Shown here: piece by piece, positions 24,031 through 32,107 of the stretch
How positions within the stretch are numbered: the stretch's first letter is position 1
Layout of the letters: every line of letters begins with the position of its first letter
DNA from: Prauserella marina
Lineage (GTDB): Bacteria; Actinomycetota; Actinomycetes; Mycobacteriales; Pseudonocardiaceae
Length of the DNA: 64,000 nt
Direction of reading: 5' to 3'
Assembly: GCF_002240355.1 (NCBI RefSeq)
Contig: NZ_CP016353.1
Coordinates: 4,080,501 to 4,144,500, forward strand
The notes under the pieces: model-generated
Databases searched by the model: none
Told to the model about the DNA's origin: nothing
What the model saw: only the letters and a program-made list of their open reading frames with translations
Made by a program: the position numbers and the translations under genes

Positions 24031-24927
24031 ATGACCGACTATGGGCACGACCTGCTCTTCGGAGCGTTCATCACGCCATCGGCACAGCCGGTGACCCACG
24101 CGGTCGACCTCGCCGAGATCGCCGAAAGGGCGGGACTCGATCTCGCCACCTTCCAAGACCACCCCTACGTCGCGAAGTTCCACGACACGCTGACCCTGCT
24201 CTCCTACACCGCCGCCCGCACCAGCCGGATCCGGCTTGCCGGCAACGTGCTCAGTCTCCCGCTGCGCCAGCCCGCGGTGCTCGCGCGCGCCGCTGCCAGC
24301 CTCGACCTGCTCAGCGGAGGACGGTTCGAACTGGGCATCGGCGCGGGCGCGTTCTGGGACGGTATCGAGGCCATGGGCGGCGACCGCATCGGGCCGGGTG
24401 AAGCCGTCGTCGCGCTCGGCGAGGCGATCGACGTCGTCAGGGAACTGTGGGCGACGGGCGAACCGGGAGGTGCCCGGGTCGATGGGACCTACCACCGGGT
24501 CAAGGGCGCCAAGCGCGGGCCCGCTCCGGCGCATCCCATCGGCATCTGGCTCGGGGCCTACAAGCCGAGGATGCTCGAACTCACTGGACGCCGCGCCGAC
24601 GGCTGGTTGCCCTCGCTGTCCTACCTGCCGGGCGGGCCGGGCGACCTCACGAAGCTCAACGCGCGGATCGACGAGGCCGCGCTCGCCGAGGGCCGCGACA
24701 CCGGCGCCGTGCGCAGGCTGCTGAACATCTCGGGCGAGTTCACCCGGCAGGGAACCGGTTTGCTCACCGGCCCTCCCCGGCAATGGGCGGAGGAACTGGC
24801 CGGGCTGACGCTCGATCACGGGATCAGCGCCTTCATCCTGGCCGCCGACGAGGCGACACCGATCGAGGTGTTCGCGAACGAGGTCGCCCCGGCGGCCCGC
24901 GAGCTGGTGGCCGCCGAACGCGGGTGA
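24031..24927 (+). CDS. LLM-class (F420-type) oxidoreductase
   Basis: 298 residues with the luciferase-like TIM-barrel pattern: an N-terminal strand LLFGAFITPSAQPVTHAVDLA, FQDHPYVAKFHDTLTLLSY, RIRLAGNVLSLPLRQPAVLA and SGGRFELGIGAGAFWDGI, the block most typical of F420-dependent family members. Later comes IGIWLGAYKPRMLELTGRRA and DGWLPSLSY. It would use F420 (or flavin) to oxidise or reduce a small molecule. ATG 24031 follows GGCGAGGGAGCTCC. It converges on the ABC permease gene 12 bp away and appears to be a single-gene unit. Confidence 0.9.
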   Translation: MTDYGHDLLFGAFITPSAQPVTHAVDLAEIAERAGLDLATFQDHPYVAKFHDTLTLLSYTAARTSRIRLAGNVLSLPLRQPAVLARAAASLDLLSGGRFELGIGAGAFWDGIEAMGGDRIGPGEAVVALGEAIDVVRELWATGEPGGARVDGTYHRVKGAKRGPAPAHPIGIWLGAYKPRMLELTGRRADGWLPSLSYLPGGPGDLTKLNARIDEAALAEGRDTGAVRRLLNISGEFTRQGTGLLTGPPRQWAEELAGLTLDHGISAFILAADEATPIEVFANEVAPAARELVAAERG

Positions 24928-24939
24928 CATCCCGCGCCG

Positions 24940-25752
24940 TCAGCTTCCCCTGTTGTAGGCGGCCAGCGACAGCGGGCAGAAGACGGCGAGGATGATCGCC
25001 GACCAGATGAGCGTCAGAGCGACCGAGCCGTCCACCGGCGTTCCGGACAGCAGGGCGCGTGCCGCGTCCATGGCGTGACTGACCGGGTTGACGTCCGCCC
25101 AGGCTTGCAGCCAGCCGGGAAGCGTGTCGACGGGCGCGGCGAGACTGGTGCCGAGCATGAGCGGGATGAAGGCGATGAACGCGAAGGCCATGACGGCCCC
25201 TTCGTCGCGCACGAGGACACCGAGGAAGACGGTGACCCAGCTCAGGCAGAAGCCGAAGGCCAGAACCAGCGCTACCGCCGCGAGCACGGAACCGAGACCG
25301 GTCTGGACGCGGAAGCCCATGAGGTAGCCGATCCCGAACAGCAGCGCGACGGTGATGACGTAGCGGACGAGATCGGCCATGATCGAGCCGAGCAGGGGCG
25401 CGGACCGGCCGATGGGAAGGCTGCGGAAGCGATCGAACACGCCTTTCTTCCTGTCGATGTTGATGCTGAGCCCGCTGGAGAGCATTCCGGACAGTCCTGC
25501 TCCCATGGCGACGATCCCCGGAAACAAGTAGTGCAGATAGTCATCGGTCGATCCGGCGACGGAGCCACCGAAAAGGTAGACGAACAGCAGCAGGAACAGC
25601 GCCGGGGTGAGGACGCCGTTGACGAGAGCCCCGGGATCGCGCGCGGACTTGGCGAGGCTTCGCCTGGCGAGAACGAGGCTGTGCCTCAGCAGGCCCGCCA
25701 GTCTGGGGCCGGACGGCGAGAGTACGGACTGGTCCATGGTCGTGCCGGTCAT
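24940..25752 (-). CDS. ABC-2 type transporter permease, DrrB-like
   Basis: 270 residues with six hydrophobic segments; GVLTPALFLLLFVYLFGGSV is the first after an RSLAKSARDPGALV amphipathic stretch. The central NIDRKKGVFDRFRSLPIGRS block is a strong DrrB/ABC-2 marker, followed by LFGIGYLMGF, LVLAFGFCLSWVTVFLGVLV, and FIPLMLGTSLAAPVDTLPGW and AWADVNPVSHAMDAARALL. It forms the membrane part of an exporter with the ATPase encoded just upstream; the start overlaps that gene's stop by ATGA (25749-25752). Substrates of DrrAB-type pumps are hydrophobic drugs or lipids. Confidence 0.93.
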   Translation of the reverse strand: MTGTTMDQSVLSPSGPRLAGLLRHSLVLARRSLAKSARDPGALVNGVLTPALFLLLFVYLFGGSVAGSTDDYLHYLFPGIVAMGAGLSGMLSSGLSINIDRKKGVFDRFRSLPIGRSAPLLGSIMADLVRYVITVALLFGIGYLMGFRVQTGLGSVLAAVALVLAFGFCLSWVTVFLGVLVRDEGAVMAFAFIAFIPLMLGTSLAAPVDTLPGWLQAWADVNPVSHAMDAARALLSGTPVDGSVALTLIWSAIILAVFCPLSLAAYNRGS

Positions 25753-26747
25753 GCGCGGCCCTTCTCGGTCGTATCGGTCTGTTCGGTCGGGTCGGTCTTC
25801 TCGGTCGGGTCGGTGCCGGGTTCGCCGGTGAGGGCGAAGAAGACGTCGTCGAGGCTCGGCAGGCGCAGCGAGAATTCGGCCGGCGCGATTCCTTGCCGCT
25901 CAAGGCGTCGCGCCACCTCGAACACGGCGCTGTCGGTACCGGTGACGGGGACGACGAGTTCCCGCCGGGTGCGCTCGACCGCGTTTCCCGTCACCTCGGC
26001 GAGGATGTGCGCAACGTCGCCGGCACGGCCGGGATCTCGTGGCCGGACGGCGATGGTCCTGCCGCCCGCGACGCGTTTCAGCTCGGGTGGGGTTCCGTGC
26101 GCGATGACGCGGCCGTTGTCGATGACCGCGATCTCGTCGGCAAGCGCGTCGGCTTCTTCGAGGTACTGCGTGGTCAGCAGGACACTCGCCCCGTCGGCGG
26201 TCAGCTCGCGGATGATCCCCCACAGCTGCTCCCGCCTGCCGGGGTCGAGCCCGGCGGAAGGTTCGTCGAGGAACACCATGCTCGGCCTGCCGACGAGGCT
26301 GGCCGCGAGGTCCAGGCGGCGGCGCATCCCTCCCGAATAGGTGGCGACCGGCCGCCGCGCGGACTCGGCGAGCCCGAACCGGTCGAGCAGTTCTTCCGCT
26401 CGCCGCACGGCGTCCGGCCTTCGCAGGTCGAGCAGCCGTCCGATCAGGACGAGGTTGGCAAGGCCCGTCAGCTCCTCGTCGAGGGTGGCGTACTGCCCGG
26501 TCAGCCCGATCAGCCGCCGTACCTTCGCCGCGTCCCTGACGACGTCGAAGCCGCCGACGTGGGCCGCACCTTCGTCGAAACCGGTGAGGGTCGCCAGCAC
26601 GCGGATGGTCGTGGTCTTTCCCGCGCCGTTGGGCCCCAGCACGCCGAGCACGGTCCCTTGGCGCGCGCGCAGATCGACCCCGGCGAGCGCGGTGGTCTTG
26701 CCGAATCGTTTGACCAGTCCCTTGGTCTGGAACGCGTATTCAGCCAT
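25749..26747 (-). CDS. ABC transporter ATP-binding protein, DrrA-like
   Basis: 332 residues. Walker A GPNGAGKTTT, Q-loop LTGQYATLDEELTG, signature YSGGMRRRLDLA, Walker B MVFLDEPSAGLD and the switch His region TTQYLEEADALAD are all present. The C-terminal domain (VVPVTGTDSAVFEVARRL, PSLDDVFFALTG) is typical of DrrA daunorubicin-type ATPases. The last 20 residues contain three copies of a six-residue unit, TDPTEK, TDPTEQ and TDTTEK (25761-25814), a low-complexity tail that may vary in copy number. ATG 26747 is preferred to 26780 because the latter falls near the operator. It is divergent from the TetR gene, which probably represses it. Confidence 0.93.
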   Translation of the reverse strand: MAEYAFQTKGLVKRFGKTTALAGVDLRARQGTVLGVLGPNGAGKTTTIRVLATLTGFDEGAAHVGGFDVVRDAAKVRRLIGLTGQYATLDEELTGLANLVLIGRLLDLRRPDAVRRAEELLDRFGLAESARRPVATYSGGMRRRLDLAASLVGRPSMVFLDEPSAGLDPGRREQLWGIIRELTADGASVLLTTQYLEEADALADEIAVIDNGRVIAHGTPPELKRVAGGRTIAVRPRDPGRAGDVAHILAEVTGNAVERTRRELVVPVTGTDSAVFEVARRLERQGIAPAEFSLRLPSLDDVFFALTGEPGTDPTEKTDPTEQTDTTEKGRA

Positions 26748-26786
26748 GTCCGCCGTCCTCACCTTCACCGCGCAATTCACATGTTC

Positions 26787-26811
26787 GCATCATTTAGATG
26801 ATGCTAGCATC
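26787..26811. promoter_or_regulatory. Overlapping palindromes between ABC exporter and TetR genes
   Basis: GCATCAT-TTAG-ATGATGC (26787-26804) and the perfect 12-mer GATGCTAGCATC (26800-26811) overlap in the 111-bp divergent gap. They are strong candidates for two adjacent TetR dimer sites controlling both directions. Confidence 0.7.
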
Positions 26812-26858
26812 TGGATGTTGAGGGTATTGCGCACGCGTCGTCGATGAAAGGAGCGGTG

Positions 26859-27950
26859 ATGACTCGGCTGACCCGGGTCCAGCAGCGAGCGCGCACGCGC
26901 GCGATGGTGCTGGCCGCGGCGAGACAGGAGTTCGTCGAGTACGGGTACGCGGTGGCGAAGATCGACCGGATCGCGGAGCGGGCGGAGCTGACCCGGGGCG
27001 CCGTGTACTCGAACTTCCCCGGCAAGCGGGCGCTGTACCTTGCGGTACTCGTCGAGCTGGCCGGGACCCAGGATCACGGTTCCCCGGTCTCGCCAGAAGG
27101 ACCGGCCTTCGCGAGCGAGGTGCTGGGCGCGTTCGCCAGGACCTGGCTGGAGCGACTGCCGCTCGCCGGCGAAGGCCGGCCGCGCCCGCACTCACTGACC
27201 GGTGTCATCGACGACGACCACGGGCGCCTGGTGTTGACGCAGCTCGCCCACCTGGAGGCGTTGCTGCTCGCACTCGCCCTCGAAGCGGCCGAGCCGAGTG
27301 GTCCCCGGCGCGTTCGGGTGGCCGAACTGGCGCTGACATCGCTGAACGGGGCAAGCGCCATGGCCGAGCTGGCGCCCGGCTTCGGCGACCCTTTCGACCA
27401 CGCGCGTGCCGTCGAGCACCTGGCCAGCCTCGACCTCGGCGACACGTGGGCTCCGGCGCACCTGCCCTACGTCGAGCCCGCCACCCCGTGCCGGGATGCC
27501 TGGACACCTCCCGCCCGCATGACCGACCAGATCACCGGTGAGTCCTTCGACGTCGCGGAGGACGGCGTGGTCGTGGTACTCGGCGCGGCACGGTTGTCCG
27601 CGGCCGAGGAGGCCGTCCGCGCGGCGAAGCGGGGCGAGCGGGTGACGGTCGCCGTCGTCACCGGCGATCCGGCGAACACCGGCGCCCTCGTGCGGCTGCG
27701 GATCGGCGACCTCGTCGCCTGCCTGCGCGGGGCACGCCCTTCCCACGCCTGGGACGGGCTGAAGCTGGTCGTCGACGATCACGCCGCGATCGCGGCGGCA
27801 GCCGGAGTGGACGAGACCGGCGACGAGACCGAAGCGGCGGTCCGCGTCCACGAGCGCGCCATCGTCGCCAGAAGCCGCGGTCGCGGCGGCGCGGGGCACG
27901 CCGCCGCGACCGCCGAACCGACCGCCCGGTCTCGCGGAGCATCGGCATGA
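26859..27950 (+). CDS. TetR family regulator with extra C-terminal domain
   Basis: 363 residues, far longer than the 190-220 of typical TetR proteins. Residues 1-55 form the DNA-binding domain (RTRAMVLAAARQEFVEYGYA, VAKIDRIAERAELTRGAVYS, NFPGKRALYLAVL). A helical domain follows to about 200. From about 215 an additional alpha/beta-looking domain begins: EDGVVVVLGAARLSAAEEAV, ERVTVAVVTGDPANTGALVR and LKLVVDDHAAIAAAAGV. The strand order resembles a redoxin or thioredoxin-like fold without catalytic cysteines; this is inference. ATG 26859 has AAAGGAG; an upstream ATG at 26844 lacks one. The stop overlaps the next start (ATGA). It most likely represses the divergent ABC exporter and its own operon. 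Confidence 0.85.
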   Translation: MTRLTRVQQRARTRAMVLAAARQEFVEYGYAVAKIDRIAERAELTRGAVYSNFPGKRALYLAVLVELAGTQDHGSPVSPEGPAFASEVLGAFARTWLERLPLAGEGRPRPHSLTGVIDDDHGRLVLTQLAHLEALLLALALEAAEPSGPRRVRVAELALTSLNGASAMAELAPGFGDPFDHARAVEHLASLDLGDTWAPAHLPYVEPATPCRDAWTPPARMTDQITGESFDVAEDGVVVVLGAARLSAAEEAVRAAKRGERVTVAVVTGDPANTGALVRLRIGDLVACLRGARPSHAWDGLKLVVDDHAAIAAAAGVDETGDETEAAVRVHERAIVARSRGRGGAGHAAATAEPTARSRGASA

Positions 27951-28543
27951 CCCGCGCCGAACTGCCAGTGCTGCACGCCCTGCGCTGCGGTGGTTACTCC
28001 GGCACCGCCCGCCTCGCGCGGGCGACCGGCCTCTCCGAATTCGAAACCGAATCAGTGCTGATCGACCTCGCGGCGACGGGGCTCGTGACGCGGGAGTTCG
28101 GGGCGTGGGGGCTGACGAACGCGGGCCGCGCCGCCGACGCGGCGCGGATCGCACGGGAGCTGGAGTCGGCGGGGGCTCGCGCCGAGGTGACGGCGGGCTA
28201 CGAACGCTTCCTCGTGCTCAACCCCGAACTGCTCGACCTGTGCACGGCGTGGCAACTGCGGCCGGTCGACGGAGTACCGGCGGTCAACGACCACGACGAC
28301 CACGCCTACGACGCGCGCGTCCTCGACCGCTTCGCCGACCTGCACGAGCGGACCGGCCCGGTGCTCTCGGCGCTGGAGGCGGCATTGCCCCGCTTCGGCA
28401 GGTACCGGGCCCGGCTCGCCGGTGCTCTCGATCGCGCCTTCGGCGGCGAACTGGAGTACGTCGCCGACGACACGGCCGCCTATCACACGGTGTGGGCCGA
28501 ACTGCACGAGGATTTGCTTGCCACACTGGGAATTCCGCGATGA
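27947..28543 (+). CDS. Winged-helix protein coupled to a PPDK-like gene
   Basis: 198 residues. The N-terminal 60 residues look like a small winged helix: LPVLHALRCGGYSGTARLAR, ATGLSEFETESVLIDLAATG and LVTREFGAWGLTNAGRA. The rest is helical with HDDHAYDARVLDRFADLHER and FGRYRARLAGALDRAFGGEL and has no recognised domain. It is linked by ATGA overlaps to the TetR gene before and the PPDK-like gene after, so the three are made together. It could be a DNA-binding regulator or a dedicated partner of the dikinase-like protein. Annotated relatives are usually called MarR-like; I have no stronger evidence. Confidence 0.7.
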   Translation: MTRAELPVLHALRCGGYSGTARLARATGLSEFETESVLIDLAATGLVTREFGAWGLTNAGRAADAARIARELESAGARAEVTAGYERFLVLNPELLDLCTAWQLRPVDGVPAVNDHDDHAYDARVLDRFADLHERTGPVLSALEAALPRFGRYRARLAGALDRAFGGELEYVADDTAAYHTVWAELHEDLLATLGIPR

Positions 28544-30072
28544 TCTTCATCCGCCCTATCAGTCCTTTGTGCACTGACTCCCCGGAACTCGTCGGCGCCA
28601 AGGCGCACGGCCTGATGCTGCTCCAGCGCCTGGGATTGCCCGTCCCGCCGGGGTTCGTCGTCACCACCGAGGCGTGCCGCGCGTTCCTCGCCGAAGGACG
28701 CCATCCCGCCGGGTTCGCCGAAGAACTCACAACCGCCGTCGCCGGTCTTGAAGCCACGACCGGCCGCCGCCTCGGCGGGACACCGCCGCTGGCGGTGTCC
28801 GTCAGGTCCGGTGCGAGCGTGTCGATGCCCGGCATGATGAACACCGTGCTCGGCCTCGGCCTCACCACCGAGGCCACCGCCGAGCTGGCCGAGGAAACCG
28901 GCGACACCCGGTTCGCTCTCGACTCACGACGGCGGTTCCTGACCACCTTCGCGGCGGCCGGGCACGACACCGGAACCCGGTGGGACCACTGGGTTCCCGA
29001 CGACGCGGCGAGGCAACTGGAACTGGCGATCGACGCCGTCTTCACCTCGTGGAACACGCCTCGGGCCCGCGCCTACCGCGAACTACACGGGATCGACGAC
29101 GACCTCGGCACCGCCGTGATCGTGCAGGCCATGGTGTTCGGCAACCGCGACGAGCGCAGCGGCACCGGCGTCGCCTTCAGCCGCGACCCCGGAACCGGCG
29201 AGAACACGCCCTCGGGCGACGTGCTGTTCGGCGGGCAGGGCGACGACGTCGTGTCCGGAAGGACGACGCCACTGCCCCTGTCCGCGCTCGCGCGACGCGA
29301 ACCCGCCGTGTGGGCGGAACTACTCGGTGCGTTGCGCCGGATCGAGGCCGGTTACCGCGAACCCGCCTACGTCGAATTCACCTATCAGAAGGGCGAACTC
29401 TCGCTGCTGCAAACCCGGAGGGCGCTTTTCACCGGCGCGGCCGCCGTGCGCTGCGCCGTCGACTTCGCCGACGAGCGGCTCATCACGCGCTCCGAAGCAC
29501 TGCTGCGGGTCTCACCACGGCACCTGGAGCTCGCTCGCACACCCCGCATCGCGCCGTCGGCCGACGTTCTCGCCTCCGGGGCTGGAGCGAGTCCCGGCGT
29601 GGCCGTCGGCATGATCGCGACGACGACCGAGACGGCCGTCCGGATGGCCGCCGACGGCGAGGTGATCCTCGCGCGCCCGGAGACCTCACCGCACGACATG
29701 CGCGGACTGGCCGCGGCGAAGGGAATCATCACCGCCAGAGGCGGAGCCGCGAGTCACGCCGCCGTGGTGGCGCGGTCGCTGGGAAAGCCAGCCGTCGTCG
29801 GTATTTCCGGGCTCACCGTCGACGACGTGCACGGCACGATCACGGTCGCGGGGCACACGATCCGGGAAGGCACGCTCGTGACCGTCGACGGCGGCACCGG
29901 GCGGGTCGCGCTCGGTGCCGCACCCGTCGTCAGCGGCACGACCGAGGAGTACCCACACCGGTTGCTCGCCTGGGCCGACGACGTCTCGGGAGACCGTTCC
30001 CGCCGCGACGACGCCGAACGGCTCGACGCCGGGAGGGCGAAGGTCCGCGCGAACGCCGAGGACGGGAACTGA
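28540..30072 (+). CDS. Short pyruvate phosphate dikinase-like protein (nucleotide-binding and phosphohistidine domains only)
   Basis: 510 residues against about 870 for full PPDK. The N-terminal ATP-grasp part has VGAKAHGLMLLQRLGLPVPP, SVRSGASVSMPGMMNTVLGL, GTGVAFSRDPGTGEN and YVEFTYQKGELSLLQTRR. The swivelling phosphohistidine domain reads ARPETSPHDMRGLAAAKGII and ARGGAASHAAVVARSLGKPA with His406. It stops at KVRANAEDGN, the point where full-length PPDK would enter the PEP/pyruvate-binding barrel. M. tuberculosis PpdK (Rv1127c, about 490 residues) is similarly short, so this may be a family form rather than a break. It may phosphorylate another acceptor or need a partner. It starts by ATGA overlap. 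Confidence 0.88.
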   Translation: MIFIRPISPLCTDSPELVGAKAHGLMLLQRLGLPVPPGFVVTTEACRAFLAEGRHPAGFAEELTTAVAGLEATTGRRLGGTPPLAVSVRSGASVSMPGMMNTVLGLGLTTEATAELAEETGDTRFALDSRRRFLTTFAAAGHDTGTRWDHWVPDDAARQLELAIDAVFTSWNTPRARAYRELHGIDDDLGTAVIVQAMVFGNRDERSGTGVAFSRDPGTGENTPSGDVLFGGQGDDVVSGRTTPLPLSALARREPAVWAELLGALRRIEAGYREPAYVEFTYQKGELSLLQTRRALFTGAAAVRCAVDFADERLITRSEALLRVSPRHLELARTPRIAPSADVLASGAGASPGVAVGMIATTTETAVRMAADGEVILARPETSPHDMRGLAAAKGIITARGGAASHAAVVARSLGKPAVVGISGLTVDDVHGTITVAGHTIREGTLVTVDGGTGRVALGAAPVVSGTTEEYPHRLLAWADDVSGDRSRRDDAERLDAGRAKVRANAEDGN

Positions 30073-30084
30073 GCGGTTCCGGGC

Positions 30085-30672
30085 TCAGGGGCGCGTTCCC
30101 GCTCCGAACCCGGTCCACCGCAGCTCGACCGGCAGGTGCCCCATGTCGTTGTACAGCAACAGATTCGGCGCGGCGCCATCGTAGTAGTCGATCGCCGTGA
30201 GCGCGGTGTTCCCGCAGTTCAGTCCCATCCAGCGCTCGGCAGGGGCGCCGAGGGCGTGGCGCACCAGCCACGCCACCGGATACGCGTGCGTCACCAGAAC
30301 CTCGTGCGACTCGCCGTCGGCGGGAAGCGCGAACCGTTCGAGCAACGCGGCGGCCCTGGCGGCACCGGCCGCGGCTTCGTCCCTGTCGTACCCGTCGAAG
30401 AAGCCACGCCACGCGGGCGGCGGATCTTCCGGCACGAACGGCACGTGGTCGATCAATTCGGCGGCCTCGCGCACGGGGACTCCCGCGAGCCGCTTGCCGA
30501 TGATCTCCGCCGAGGCCACCGCGCGCGACAACGGGGAATGCCACACGGCATCGACCGGCAGCTTCGCGAGCCGACCGGCCAGCAGTTCGACTTGCCGCTC
30601 CCCCGCCTCGGTCAGCTCGCCGAACGGGTCGGCAGCCCCGTGCCTCACCACGTACAGATGCCGCGTCGCCAT
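30085..30672 (-). CDS. Histidine phosphatase family protein
   Basis: 195 residues of the phosphoglycerate-mutase-like superfamily. The N-terminal RHG motif is in MATRHLYVVRHGAADPF with the phospho-accepting His; AVWHSPLSRAVASAEII holds the conserved Arg, and EVLVTHAYPVAWLVRHAL the second catalytic His. LNCGNTALTAIDYYDG is the usual C-terminal strand pair. It would dephosphorylate a small metabolite. It converges on the PPDK-like gene with 12 bp between stops. Upstream, ATCAT-N4-ATGAT (30713-30726) is an AT-rich dyad that could be a regulator site. Confidence 0.92.
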   Translation of the reverse strand: MATRHLYVVRHGAADPFGELTEAGERQVELLAGRLAKLPVDAVWHSPLSRAVASAEIIGKRLAGVPVREAAELIDHVPFVPEDPPPAWRGFFDGYDRDEAAAGAARAAALLERFALPADGESHEVLVTHAYPVAWLVRHALGAPAERWMGLNCGNTALTAIDYYDGAAPNLLLYNDMGHLPVELRWTGFGAGTRP

Positions 30673-30766
30673 GACCTGCCCCTTCCCCGGACGATACCTT
30701 CAAGATACTCATATCATCGCAATGATGTGAACATCTGAAATGCTACCGCCGTCGTCCGGGTCTTCG

Positions 30767-31954
30767 CTAACCACGTGGCACGAGCACGCAGCGAGTACCG
30801 GAGCGCTCGTAGATCGTGGGCATGCATTTGTTGCAGTGCACGCACAACGACCTGGTTCCCGCGTCGCGCTCGATCTTGGCGACCAGGTCGGGCTCCCGCA
30901 GCAGCGCCCTTCCCATCGCGACGAACTGAAAGCCCTCCGCCATCGCCAGATCCATGGTCGCCTTGCCGGTCACGCCGCCGAGCAACACCAGCGGCAGCGC
31001 CACGGCCGCCCTCACCTGTCGCGCGCTATCCAGCAGGTAGGCGTCGTGATAGGGGTACTCGCGCAACAACAGCCGCCCTGCCAGCCGCACGCCGAGCCTG
31101 ACCGGCGGCGGCATCGCGGCGGCGAACTCCCTCATCGGCACGTCACCGCGAAACAGGTACAGCGGGTTCTCCAGCGAACTGCCCGCTGTCAGTTCCAGCG
31201 CGTCGACGGTGCCGTCACGTTCCAGCCACCGCGCCACCGTGACGGCCTCGTCGAGCCAGAACCCGCCGGGAACACCGTCGTCCATGTTGAGTTTGGCGAG
31301 CACGGCGATCCTGCCTCCCGCCGCCTCGCGCACCGCGCGCAGGATCTCCCTCGCCAGTCGCGCCCTGTTCGCGAGGCTGCCACCGTAGCCGTCCTTGCGC
31401 CGGTTGAGCCGGGGACTGAGAAACGAACTCGCGAGATAGTTGTGTCCGATGTGGACCTCGACGGCGTCGAAGCCGGTATCGATCGCCATCCTGGTCGCCC
31501 TGGCGTGCGCGGCAACCACGGCGCGCAGATCGGCGACACTCGCCTTCCTCGCGATACTCATGGAGGTCGCGTGAAATCGCGCGTTCGGCGCCAGCGAAGG
31601 CAGCCCGTTCGCCTTGGCGTTGGCGACCGGGCCCGCGTGCCCGATCTGGGCGGACACCGCGGCCCCTTCCGCGTGCACCGCGTCGGTCAGCGCCCGCAGC
31701 CCCGGCACGGCATCGGGAGTCCACACGATCTGATCGCGGTGCGTCCTGCCATCCGGTGAGACGGCACAGTAGGCGACCGTGGTCATCCCCACGCCACCCG
31801 CCGCGGGCTGGACGTGGAAGTCGATCAGCTCGTCGGTCACCATGCCGCGTTTCGCGAGCCCCTCGTAGGTCGCAGACTTGATCACCCGGTTGCGCAACGT
31901 CACCGGGCCGAGCTTCGCTGGCCGGAGGACGTCGGGGTGCCGGTTCGTGGTCAC
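30767..31954 (-). CDS. NADH:flavin oxidoreductase, old yellow enzyme type
   Basis: 395 residues forming an FMN-binding TIM barrel. LRPAKLGPVTLRNRVIKSAT is the first strand of the OYE/2,4-dienoyl-CoA reductase N-domain; AAVSAQIGHAGPVANAKA and FDAVEVHIGHNYLASSFLSP, RLNRRKDGYGGSLANRARLA follow, with the conserved HxxN-like pair read here as HIGHN. FVAMGRALLREPDL binds FMN phosphate. The tail CVHCNKCMPTIYERSGTRC has a Cys arrangement like the 4Fe-4S loop of dienoyl-CoA reductases, but the flavoprotein NADH domain is absent. It is divergent from the acyl-CoA ligase gene, suggesting joint use on an enoyl- or keto-type acid. Confidence 0.9.
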   Translation of the reverse strand: MTTNRHPDVLRPAKLGPVTLRNRVIKSATYEGLAKRGMVTDELIDFHVQPAAGGVGMTTVAYCAVSPDGRTHRDQIVWTPDAVPGLRALTDAVHAEGAAVSAQIGHAGPVANAKANGLPSLAPNARFHATSMSIARKASVADLRAVVAAHARATRMAIDTGFDAVEVHIGHNYLASSFLSPRLNRRKDGYGGSLANRARLAREILRAVREAAGGRIAVLAKLNMDDGVPGGFWLDEAVTVARWLERDGTVDALELTAGSSLENPLYLFRGDVPMREFAAAMPPPVRLGVRLAGRLLLREYPYHDAYLLDSARQVRAAVALPLVLLGGVTGKATMDLAMAEGFQFVAMGRALLREPDLVAKIERDAGTRSLCVHCNKCMPTIYERSGTRCVLVPRG

Positions 31955-32107
31955 GAATTCTCCGTTCTCGCCGCTCGGGACGTACCCATCGTGTCCGGCT
32001 TGCCTGCTCGGGCACAGCGACGATCCTGCTCACCGGGAAGCGGTGTGGCAACGCTTCGCGAGGGTGCGTATCACGGGAGAACACCGTCCCGCACGGGAGG
32101 AATCCTC

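Noticed and set aside
25075-26340. 421-residue plus-strand frame
   Set aside because: Antisense to the ABC permease and ATPase, whose motifs are complete.
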